A stretch of 18,692 nucleotides of DNA. It comes from Actinomycetes bacterium. Lineage in GTDB: Bacteria > Actinomycetota > Acidimicrobiia > Acidimicrobiales > Microtrichaceae. A program made the translations under genes and the position numbers. Below, piece by piece: positions 1-5,876 of this stretch; within the stretch, counting starts at the first letter, position 1, and the number at the start of each line of letters is the position of its first letter. The DNA lies in assembly GCA_023389745.1 (NCBI GenBank), contig JAEWED010000024.1:1-18692 (forward strand), read 5' to 3'. The notes beneath the pieces were generated by a model, which saw only the letters and a program-made list of their open reading frames with translations, was not told the origin of the DNA and searched no databases.

Positions 1-51
1 TCCTCGCACCGAATCCCCGAGCCGCCGGCGTGTGCCGGCCAGGAGCCCCTC

Positions 52-951
52 ATGCGATCCCGTTCCCCCCTGTCCGCCCCGCATCCACGCGTGCTGTTCG
101 TGGCCGCCGCGACCGTCGCCCTCCTCGCCGCCGTCGGGTGCAGCAGCGACGACGTCTCCAACCCCGACCCTGCCCCGGAGACGACCGAGACCACCGCAGC
201 CCAGAGCGACGAAGCCACTGGCGAGCCCGCTGGCGATCCCGAGGCCGACCATGGTCACGACTCGCCGGGTGCTGCGTCGGTGTCGCTGCTCAGCCCGGCC
301 GACGGCGACCGCCTCTACGGCCCGGTGACGGTCACGATGGCCGCCGAGGGCATCGAGATCGCGCCCGCCGGTGACGTCGTCGAGGGCTCCGGGCACTTCC
401 ACCTGGTCGTCGACCTCCCGTGCGTCGACGAGGGCGTGTCGATCCCGAAGGACGCCAACCACGTGCACTTCGGCAAGGGGCAGACCGAGGCGACCGTCTT
501 CCTGCCCGCCGGCCGCCACGAGCTGTGCCTGCAGGTCGGCGACGGCGTGCACGTCGCTCAGGACATCACCGACACGATCACGGTCGAGGTCGGAGTCCGC
601 GACCAGACCGAGTGGTGCGACGTGGCCGGCGCGATGAACGACACCATCACGACCGCGAAGTTCGCGGATGCCACCACGGACGAGCAGTTCTCCGAGCTGC
701 AGGCCACCTGGCTCGACGGCGCGGCGCTGCTCGATCAGCTGATCAAGGGCATCGAGCACGTCGACGAGGAGCACCGCAACGACGTCGACATCATGCTCAA
801 CCACATGTGGGACAAGGCGTACGCGATCATCGACGAGCCGAACCTCCAGGCGGCGGCCGAGCGGCACGGCGCGCTCAAGGCAGCGGAGCCCGCAGAGATG
901 GGTCCCGCGACGATGTGGATGGCGACCGCCTGCGAGTCCCAGCTGACCTGA
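52..951 (+). CDS. DUF4399-domain lipoprotein
   Basis: Predicted secreted lipoprotein of 299 aa. A signal peptide with a basic start and hydrophobic core (about residues 13-29) ends in a lipobox LAAVGC, with Cys30 as the lipidation site, so the mature protein should be anchored on the outer face of the membrane. A low-complexity, acidic Thr/Glu/Pro linker (31-70) includes the His-rich stretch DHGHD. Residues about 76-180 match DUF4399 (SPADGD near the start, then GHFHLVVD at 114-121, HVHFGKGQTE, LPAGRHELCLQ). The C-terminal part (187-299) is mostly helical and contains two Cys (189, 294). AGGAG about 7 nt before the ATG supports the start. The function of DUF4399 proteins is not established; the conserved His could bind metal, which is a guess. 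It appears to be a single-gene unit, with a hairpin just after the stop. Confidence 0.85.
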   Translation: MRSRSPLSAPHPRVLFVAAATVALLAAVGCSSDDVSNPDPAPETTETTAAQSDEATGEPAGDPEADHGHDSPGAASVSLLSPADGDRLYGPVTVTMAAEGIEIAPAGDVVEGSGHFHLVVDLPCVDEGVSIPKDANHVHFGKGQTEATVFLPAGRHELCLQVGDGVHVAQDITDTITVEVGVRDQTEWCDVAGAMNDTITTAKFADATTDEQFSELQATWLDGAALLDQLIKGIEHVDEEHRNDVDIMLNHMWDKAYAIIDEPNLQAAAERHGALKAAEPAEMGPATMWMATACESQLT

Positions 952-978
952 CACCGGCGTCGCACTCGACTGCTCCCC

Positions 979-1013
979 ACGCTGCGGCCCGCACACGATG
1001 CGAGCCGCAGCGT
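979..1013 (+). terminator. Hairpin terminator after the lipoprotein gene
   Basis: Perfect 10-bp stem ACGCTGCGGC (979-988) with GCCGCAGCGT (1004-1013). The loop can pair further (CGCA 990-993 with TGCG 999-1002), leaving a 5-nt loop. It starts 28 nt after the lipoprotein stop. There is no T-tract, as is common for hairpin terminators in GC-rich actinobacteria. Confidence 0.6.
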
Positions 1014-1041
1014 CACGCGTCCTGGGACACCGGGCCGTGGG

Positions 1042-1070
1042 TTGACGAGAACGAAGTCCTCACACATACT
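1042..1070 (+). promoter_or_regulatory. Sigma-70-type promoter of the ArsR-SRPBCC operon
   Basis: TTGACG (1042-1047), a 17-nt spacer, then CATACT (1065-1070). Transcription would start near 1077-1078, on the GTG start codon, giving a leaderless mRNA. The TTG at 1042 is in frame with the regulator but is better read as the -35 box than as a start codon. Confidence 0.65.
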
Positions 1071-1093
1071 TAGCCATGTGGCTAAGTATGTGT
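1062..1093. promoter_or_regulatory. 32-bp palindromic operator, probable ArsR autoregulatory site
   Basis: Perfect inverted repeat: ACACATACTTAGCCA (1062-1076) and TGGCTAAGTATGTGT (1079-1093), separated by TG. It covers the -10 box, the expected transcription start and the first codons of the ArsR gene. Position and symmetry suit a dimeric winged-helix repressor blocking its own promoter. Binding by the adjacent regulator is inferred. Confidence 0.75.
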
Positions 1094-1437
1094 CGGAGCT
1101 GGACGGGATGTTCCACGCCCTCTCCGACGGCACGCGCCGGTCGATCGTCGAGCGGCTCGTTCACTCTCCTGCCTCGGTGAGCACGATCGCCGAGCCCTTC
1201 GACGCCGCGCTGCCCACGATCGTCGAGCACCTGAAGGTGCTGGAGCGCGCCGGGATCGTCTCCTCGGAGAAGGTCGGCCGGGTTCGCACCTACCAGCTCG
1301 TGCCGGACGCGCTCGTGCCGGCGAACCGCTGGATCGTCGAGCATCGGCTGCCCGGCGAACGGCGACTCGACCGGCTGGGCGACCACCTCCGCACCCCCTC
1401 CATCACACGACCGACACCACCTGGAGCAACGACATGA
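1078..1437 (+). CDS. ArsR-family winged-helix transcriptional regulator
   Basis: Small ArsR/SmtB-type DNA-binding protein, 119 aa from GTG 1078. The wHTH domain fills most of it: MFHALSDGTRRSIVERL is the typical opening helix pair, ASVSTIAEPFDAALPTIVEHLKVLERAGIV the HTH with recognition helix, and SSEKVGRVRTYQL the wing. No Cys/His metal-site cluster is visible, so it resembles the metal-independent group commonly paired with SRPBCC (AHSA1-like) genes. The start was chosen because a -35/-10 pair lies directly upstream and puts transcription initiation on this GTG; the in-frame TTG at 1042 would place the -35 box inside the gene. Its stop overlaps the next gene's ATG (ATGA), showing translational coupling. 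It probably represses its own operon through the palindrome at 1062-1093; the ligand is unknown. Confidence 0.85.
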   Translation: MAKYVSELDGMFHALSDGTRRSIVERLVHSPASVSTIAEPFDAALPTIVEHLKVLERAGIVSSEKVGRVRTYQLVPDALVPANRWIVEHRLPGERRLDRLGDHLRTPSITRPTPPGATT

Positions 1438-1907
1438 CCCTCACCCAGACCCACGCAACGTTCGTGCTCGAACGCGAGTACCCCGTCCCCGTCGAACGGG
1501 TGTGGCAGGCGTTCGCCGATCCCGAGGTGAAGGCCAAGTGGTTCGGCAGCGACGACTTCGTCGAGGTCGAGCGGTCCGACGACTTCCGTGTGGGCGGCGT
1601 CTCGATCGACGACGGCCGACACGGCGTCGACGGACCCCTGTCGCGCTTCCGGGCGACCTACTCCGACATCGTCGAGCACCAGCGGATCGTCTACGCCTAC
1701 GACATGTGGCTCGACGACGCCCACGCCTCGACGTCGATCACCACGATCCTCTTCGAGCCGATCGAGCAGGGCACACGCCTGACGTTCACCGAACAGGGTG
1801 TGCACCTCGACGGTGTGCACGGCCCCGGACCCGACGCAGCGGCGGGCCGCGAAGAGGGCACGGGTTGGCTGCTCGATCAGATCGCCAAAGTCCTCGCCGA
1901 CTCCTGA
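1434..1907 (+). CDS. SRPBCC (AHSA1-like) domain protein
   Basis: 157-aa single-domain START/Bet v1-like protein. The opening strand and helix (FVLEREYPVPVERVWQAF, ADPEVKAKWFG) are characteristic of the AHSA1/SRPBCC group, as is the late LTFTEQGVHLDG segment. The C-terminal helix (EEGTGWLLDQIAKVLAD) would close the hydrophobic pocket. Such proteins bind small hydrophobic ligands; ArsR-SRPBCC pairs are common in actinobacteria but their substrates are mostly unknown. The ATG overlaps the ArsR stop by 4 bp, so the two are co-translated, and the protein may bind or modify the same compound that the regulator senses. The gene converges on the flavoprotein gene ending at 1981. Confidence 0.85.
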   Translation: MTLTQTHATFVLEREYPVPVERVWQAFADPEVKAKWFGSDDFVEVERSDDFRVGGVSIDDGRHGVDGPLSRFRATYSDIVEHQRIVYAYDMWLDDAHASTSITTILFEPIEQGTRLTFTEQGVHLDGVHGPGPDAAAGREEGTGWLLDQIAKVLADS

Positions 1908-1909
1908 CC

Positions 1910-1941
1910 TCGCCGACGCCAGACCTCGTCGACGCCAGACC
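1910..1941. repeat. Two-copy 16-bp tandem repeat between convergent genes
   Basis: TCGCCGACGCCAGACC (1910-1925) is followed directly by TCGTCGACGCCAGACC (1926-1941), 15/16 identical. CGCCGACG (1911-1918) can also pair with CGTCGGCG (1971-1978). The 73-bp gap separates two convergent stop codons, so the structure may help end transcription on both strands. Confidence 0.6.
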
Positions 1942-1980
1942 GCGCCGTCGTGACCGCCGGGCCGATGGGCCGTCGGCGTG

Positions 1981-3564
1981 TCAGGCGAGCGGATCCTCGC
2001 CGGCCATGTCGAGCGCGGCGAGCCACGAGAACACCATGGCGGAGCCGATGGGGCCTCCGGCGCCCGGATAGATGCGACCGAGCGCGGGCGCCATCGTGTT
2101 GCCCGAGGCGTACAGGCCCTCGATGACGGTGTCGTCCGCTCGCAGCACCCGGGCATGGCCGTCGGTGCGCACCCCACCCTTGGTGCCGATGTCGGTCACG
2201 ACGACCTGCACCGCGTAGTACGGAGCCGCGTCCATCACACCCAGGCACTTGTTCGGACCGTCGGTGTGCGGTCCGAACACACCGGCGACGACGCGGTCCC
2301 ACGGGGTCTCGCCGCGACCGAAGTCCTCGTCGGAGCCGCTGAGCGCGAAGCCGTTGAAGCGTTCGACGGTCGCGGTCACGGCGTCGACGGGCAGGCCGAG
2401 CTGTTCGGCCAGACCCTCGAGCGTGTCGGATTGCCACAGGCAACCGGCCGCTCGCCACGCCTCGACTTCGAACCAGTCGGCCACCTGCGGCTCGACCGGC
2501 AGCATCGAGAAACCCCGTGCGTCGATCTGGCGCTGGTCGAAGATCCAGTACGCCGGGATGTGCGCGGTCGACGACGAGTTGTGCAGCCGCATCAGCTCGT
2601 GCCCGGCACGGTCGTACGGCAGGCGCTCGTTCATGAAGCGCTCGCCGTCTGCGTTCACCCAGACGCCGCCCCAGACCATCGTGTAGAACACCGGGCCGCC
2701 GACGGGTGTCACCACTCCTGGGGCGAACCAGGCCTCATCCAGCAGCGCGGTGTCGGCACCGACCGCGACCGCGGCGGTGAGCGCGTCGCCGGTGTTCGCC
2801 GGGCAGCCCATCGTCCACTCGTCGGTGAGGGGCGACTGGTGCTGCTGGCGCAGCTCGCGGTTGCGTTCGTAGCCGCCGGCGGCGAGCAGCACCCCACGCT
2901 CGGCGAAGTAGCGCACGGTCTCGCCGTCGCGCACGGCCTCGATGCCGACGACGCGGTCGCCGTCGACGATCAGGTCGGTGAGCACCGTCGAGGTGTGCAA
3001 CGTGACGTTGCCGGTGCCCATCGCGGCGAGCAGCGACCGAGCGCTCAATGCCTGTCCGCCGATCATGGCCTCGGTCTCGGGGGTACCCCAGCGCTCGGTC
3101 CACAGCGGGCGACGCACGAGCGGTTCGAGCTCACCCAGCTCGGAGCGGTCGATGTCACGCGGGAAGATCGTGCGGCCCTGCTTGAGGAAGCCGGGCTCGT
3201 CGGCGAAGTAGTCGGGGATGCCGCGCCAGTAGAACTCGCCGAAGGACTCGTCGGCCTCGAGCTCGGCGATCATCGGAGGTCCGGCCTGCAGGAACGCCTC
3301 ACGCAACTCGGCGGGCGCGTCGTCGCCGACGATCGCGTCCAGGTACGGACGGGCGGCCTCGGGCGAGTCGTCGATGCCCGCGCGCAGGATCGCCGGGTTG
3401 CCCGGCAGCCAGATGCCTGCGCCCGAGTACGCGGTCGTGCCGCCGACGTACTCGGTCTTCTCGATCACCAGCGTGCGCAGGCCTCGCGCTGCGGCAGCGA
3501 AGGCGCCGATCAGGCCGCCTCCGGTGCCGACGACGATGACGTCGTAGTGCTCCTCGTCGCTCAC
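1981..3564 (-). CDS. KstD-like FAD-dependent dehydrogenase (FAD_binding_2)
   Basis: 527-aa flavoprotein of the 3-ketosteroid Delta1-dehydrogenase/fumarate reductase fold. The N-terminal dinucleotide motif is VVGTGGGLIGAFAAAARG (11-28), followed by IEKTEYVGGTTAYSGAGIW. The C-terminal FAD segment GTKGGVRTDGHARVLRAD...GLYASGNTMAP (460-493) is near-diagnostic. Residues proposed to be catalytic in characterised KstD (two Tyr in the catalytic half plus a Tyr and Gly near the C-terminus) have plausible counterparts: Tyr119 (PDYF), Tyr317 (RLPYDRAG), Tyr499 and Gly503 (RIYPGAGGPIG). The likely reaction is flavin-dependent 1,2-desaturation of a 3-keto-steroid or similar cyclic ketone. It starts at GTG with GAGGAGGG just upstream, 39 bp after the cupin gene on the same strand, so the two probably form an operon. 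True steroid specificity is not proven; homologues act on other cyclic ketones. Confidence 0.85.
   Translation of the reverse strand: MSDEEHYDVIVVGTGGGLIGAFAAAARGLRTLVIEKTEYVGGTTAYSGAGIWLPGNPAILRAGIDDSPEAARPYLDAIVGDDAPAELREAFLQAGPPMIAELEADESFGEFYWRGIPDYFADEPGFLKQGRTIFPRDIDRSELGELEPLVRRPLWTERWGTPETEAMIGGQALSARSLLAAMGTGNVTLHTSTVLTDLIVDGDRVVGIEAVRDGETVRYFAERGVLLAAGGYERNRELRQQHQSPLTDEWTMGCPANTGDALTAAVAVGADTALLDEAWFAPGVVTPVGGPVFYTMVWGGVWVNADGERFMNERLPYDRAGHELMRLHNSSSTAHIPAYWIFDQRQIDARGFSMLPVEPQVADWFEVEAWRAAGCLWQSDTLEGLAEQLGLPVDAVTATVERFNGFALSGSDEDFGRGETPWDRVVAGVFGPHTDGPNKCLGVMDAAPYYAVQVVVTDIGTKGGVRTDGHARVLRADDTVIEGLYASGNTMAPALGRIYPGAGGPIGSAMVFSWLAALDMAGEDPLA
2250..2279. repeat. 11-bp inverted repeat inside the flavoprotein gene
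   Basis: TGTTCGGACCG (2250-2260) and CGGTCCGAACA (2269-2279) are perfect reverse complements around an 8-nt loop. It lies in the part of the gene encoding FGPHTDGPN (about residues 430-439) and would fold stably in the mRNA. Confidence 0.55.
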
Positions 3565-3603
3565 GGTCCCTCCTCGTGGGCAGTGTCGTCAGTGGGCAGA
3601 TCG

Positions 3604-4047
3604 TCAGTTGCCCGACGCGTCGGGTTGCTCCCACGTCGTGAGCAGCTCCGGTGCCCGCAGCGGCCAGGACGACAGGTAGGTCGCGCCGTCCGGTCCAGCA
3701 GTGAGCCGGTGCACCGTCTCGGCGTCGATGACGCAGAACTGCGCAGCGTGCAGGTCGACCGTGGCCTCGTCGGCCGGCTCGTCGGTCACCTCCCGGTGCG
3801 TCACCGCGAGGGAGCCCTCGAACACCAACAGCAGCAGCGAGCGGTTGTGGCGGTGGGCCGCCACGGTCGCGCCGGGTGCCAGCCGGATGGCGGTCAGCCC
3901 GAACGACGGGTCGATCCGAGTGGACTGCCACGCCCCACCCCCGAGGCGCGGCTCCGGCGACCCCTGATCCGGTGTGCCGGCGTCGGGCGAATAGGGCACC
4001 CACGCAGCGTCATCGGCATCGAGGAGGTCGAGGAACTCGATCGGCAC
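3604..4047 (-). CDS. Cupin-domain protein, paralogue of the divergent cupin
   Basis: 147-aa single cupin barrel from GTG 4047. Motif 1 is HRHNRSLLLLVFEG (His65, His67), but the usual Glu is Leu71. Motif 2 retains His113 (AETVHRLTAG). The tail TAGPDGATYLSSWPLRAPEL is closely similar to that of the divergent cupin at 4148, so they are paralogues. A longer reading frame back to an ATG at 4158 would overlap the divergent gene; I prefer GTG 4047 because the barrel begins there (VPIEFLDLL) and -35/-10-like boxes lie at the right distance for leaderless initiation. It sits 39 bp before the KstD-like gene on the same strand. Small cupins like this can be ring-cleaving dioxygenases, isomerases or non-catalytic; the function here is unknown. 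Confidence 0.75.
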   Translation of the reverse strand: MPIEFLDLLDADDAAWVPYSPDAGTPDQGSPEPRLGGGAWQSTRIDPSFGLTAIRLAPGATVAAHRHNRSLLLLVFEGSLAVTHREVTDEPADEATVDLHAAQFCVIDAETVHRLTAGPDGATYLSSWPLRAPELLTTWEQPDASGN

Positions 4048-4083
4048 GACGGCACTGTGCCGAGACGCTGCGCCGACTGTCGA
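4045..4083 (-). promoter_or_regulatory. Candidate leaderless promoter and 13-bp palindrome upstream of the cupin-KstD operon
   Basis: On the minus strand, TCGACA (4083-4078), an 18-nt spacer and CACAGT (4059-4054) are followed 7 nt later by the GTG start at 4047. The palindrome CGGCAC-T-GTGCCG (4050-4062) covers the -10 box, a position suitable for a repressor. Both boxes are imperfect and the evidence is positional only. Confidence 0.35.
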
Positions 4084-4147
4084 GTCGTCGTCCTGATGGG
4101 CGGGATGCCGGCCCGTGGCCCGCGAGCGGCGCGACGATGATGTCCCG

Positions 4148-4615
4148 ATGGGAGTCATCGTCGCCGATCTGCTCGATGGTCAGGACTGGGTGCCGTTGGC
4201 CCTGGACCAGCAGGACAACCCGACCTACTTCTGGCACGACGGCCGTCCGCTGTCCGAGGCACCGGTCGACTTCGCGGCGACCTTCGACGGCGCCATGGAG
4301 ATGTGCGCGAAGCCGATCCGCATCCGCACCTACAACCGCAACCCGCTGCGCGTGGTGCCGAACTTCGTGGTGCCACGCCACCACCACAGCCTGGACGAGA
4401 TGGTCATCGTGCTCGAGGGCGAGTACCGCATCGACCACGGTGACGAGGACCCGCAGTCGGTCACGATCGGACCCGGCGAGTACTTCCTGAGCCGTGCCGG
4501 CACGCCGTACACGATGACCGCCGGTCCGGAGGGCGTCACCTACATCGAGACGTGGCCGTCACCCCTGCCCGAACTGCTCACCTACTGGCACGACGAGGGC
4601 TGGGTGCACCGCTGA
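4148..4615 (+). CDS. Cupin-domain protein (second paralogue)
   Basis: 155-aa cupin from ATG 4148. Motif 1 is complete: RHHHSLDEMVIVLEG (His78-80, Glu84). In motif 2 (PGEYFLSRAGTPYTM) the usual metal-binding His is Tyr121. The tail TAGPEGVTYIETWPSPLPEL shows common ancestry with the divergent cupin. An in-frame ATG at 4115 would add 11 basic residues (MARERRDDDVP) with no similarity to the family, so the shorter form is preferred. No Shine-Dalgarno is seen; a GATGAT box ends 7 nt before the ATG, so leaderless translation is possible. Its N-terminus (LLDGQDWVPL...PTYFWHDGRPL) carries about 45 residues before the core barrel. Biochemical role unknown. Confidence 0.75.
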   Translation: MGVIVADLLDGQDWVPLALDQQDNPTYFWHDGRPLSEAPVDFAATFDGAMEMCAKPIRIRTYNRNPLRVVPNFVVPRHHHSLDEMVIVLEGEYRIDHGDEDPQSVTIGPGEYFLSRAGTPYTMTAGPEGVTYIETWPSPLPELLTYWHDEGWVHR

Positions 4616-4964
4616 CTCAGGCGGAACTGAGCGCCCTGGTCGATGGTCGGCATCACACGACCTCCTCGTGTCGGGGGTTCCAGCAAGCTGGCCGGGGGAA
4701 TTCCCCTCTCGGTCGAGCGACGTCACTCCGAGCGGACCCTCCCGCGGAAGCGTCGTTCAGCAGCGAGCACCGACCCTTGGGGTGTCCTGATGCCGAGTTG
4801 CGACGAAACACGGGGGGAGGTCCGACTGCTCGCTTTCGTTCCAACTCGGCTCGGGTAGTGCTCCCGACACTCCCCCTCTCCGGCGCTCGCGATCGAATGA
4901 CCCTGGGGGCGCACCGCTGCCCGACTCGTTGCGGTCGGAGCGGGCCTCTGACAGCCTCGACGCC
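4616..4964. other. Gene-free stretch containing repeat copy A
   Basis: 349 bp with no convincing coding frame. From left to right: a weak hairpin CTCAG/CTGAG (4616-4631) just after the cupin stop; a perfect palindrome GGGGAATTCCCC (4695-4706); hairpin repeat copy A (4741-4850). I could not find a clear promoter or Shine-Dalgarno for the gene starting at 4965. Confidence 0.6.
4741..4850 (+). repeat. Dispersed intergenic hairpin repeat, copy A
   Basis: Begins with the unit CCGCGGAAGCGT, then CAGCAGCGAG, then GTGTCCT (4783-4788 region), then a stem-loop. Left arm CCGAGTTGCGACGAAA (4793-4808) and right arm TTTCGTTCCAACTCGG (4834-4849) pair at 14 of 16 positions around a 25-nt loop, extendable by one G-C pair. 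Copy B at 14940-15070 has the same modules in the same order and orientation. Confidence 0.6.
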
Positions 4965-5867
4965 ATGATCGACGATCGGACCCTCAGCAAGCGGGCACGT
5001 GCGCTGGGATCAGTGCTCGAGCCCGTCGCAGGGCAGGTCTACTTCTCGCCGGAGTGCCACGCAGCGTACGAGCAGCTCGGGTTCTCGCCGAGCCCGGGCG
5101 TCGTCGACGGGGTCGCGATGCCCGACGGGGTCGCCTACTTCACGAGTCGTGGCTCCCTGCTCGGCCAGGCCCCCGGAGCGGTCGTCGCGTCGGCGTTCGG
5201 CGTGTTCAACCCCGCGGTCGTGGAGCCCTGTGTCGAACGGGGCTGGGCACTGACGGACGCGGCGACGATCTGCGAGGCCCGCACCGACGGTGCGGTGGCC
5301 CAGCTGCGCCGGGTCCTCGGCGACCGCCCCGACGGGGTGGAGCGCGCCGTCGAACTGCTGACACAGGCGAACGAGCCGCTGCGTCCCGAAGGTCGTGCAC
5401 TCTTTGCCGGCGTGCTCGCACAGGGACTTCCGGGAGAACCGCTGGCCGACATGTGGCGGCTGGCCGATCGGCTGCGCGAGTACCGCGGCGACGTGCACAT
5501 CGGGGCCTGGACCGGCGCCGGTCTCGACGCCACCGAGATCGGACTGCTCACCGAGCTGTACTGGGGCCTGCCGATGCGGAGCTACATCCGCACCCGTGCG
5601 TGGAGCGAGGACGACCTCGACGGGGCCGAGGCCCGCCTGGTCGAGCGTGGCCTCGTCGCCGACGGTGCCTTCACCGACGAGGGGCGCCTCGTGCGTGAAC
5701 AGATCGAGGTCGCGACCGATCGTGGCTGCCGGCCGATCATCGATGCACTGGGGCAGGACCTCGACGAGTTGGTCGCGATCCTGGAGCCGTGGGGCCGGCA
5801 GGTCCGTGACGCCGGCGGCTATCCGCGCAGCGGCCCACTCGATCTCGCCCGGAGCACGCACGAGTGA
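4965..5867 (+). CDS. SCO6745-like (SalK-type) helix-turn-helix protein
   Basis: 300-aa soluble protein from ATG 4965. It matches the actinobacterial SCO6745 family: VLEPVAGQVYFSPECHAAYEQLGF near the N-terminus, then DGVAYFTSRGSLLGQAPGAVVASAFGVFNPAVV, with a C-terminal winged-helix-like region (DATEIGLLTELYWGLPMRSYIRTRAW, ARLVERGLVADGAFTDEGRLVREQIE). The C-terminal half looks like a MarR-type fold, yet members have no proven regulatory role and are usually annotated as hypothetical or SalK. A TTG at 4929 in the same frame would add 12 residues unlike the family, so it is not used. No Shine-Dalgarno is evident. The gene converges on the VOC gene, with only 9 bp between stops. Function unknown. 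Confidence 0.75.
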   Translation: MIDDRTLSKRARALGSVLEPVAGQVYFSPECHAAYEQLGFSPSPGVVDGVAMPDGVAYFTSRGSLLGQAPGAVVASAFGVFNPAVVEPCVERGWALTDAATICEARTDGAVAQLRRVLGDRPDGVERAVELLTQANEPLRPEGRALFAGVLAQGLPGEPLADMWRLADRLREYRGDVHIGAWTGAGLDATEIGLLTELYWGLPMRSYIRTRAWSEDDLDGAEARLVERGLVADGAFTDEGRLVREQIEVATDRGCRPIIDALGQDLDELVAILEPWGRQVRDAGGYPRSGPLDLARSTHE

Positions 5868-5876
5868 GCAGCCTCC

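Noticed and set aside
1042..1077. TTG 1042 as start of the ArsR gene
   Set aside because: This TTG is the first half of the -35 box TTGACG; a good -10 box and the operator follow before GTG 1078, and the wHTH fold begins after it.
1978..4140. A very long open frame (720 codons) on the plus strand
   Set aside because: It runs antisense to the cupin and KstD-like genes, whose motifs are unmistakable; its translation is low-complexity Arg/Ala/Gly/Val with no domain. Such shadows are normal at this GC content.
4616..4964. Small genes in the gap after the cupin
   Set aside because: Short frames exist on both strands but none has a Shine-Dalgarno, a recognisable motif or a plausible composition, and the region carries a hairpin repeat instead.
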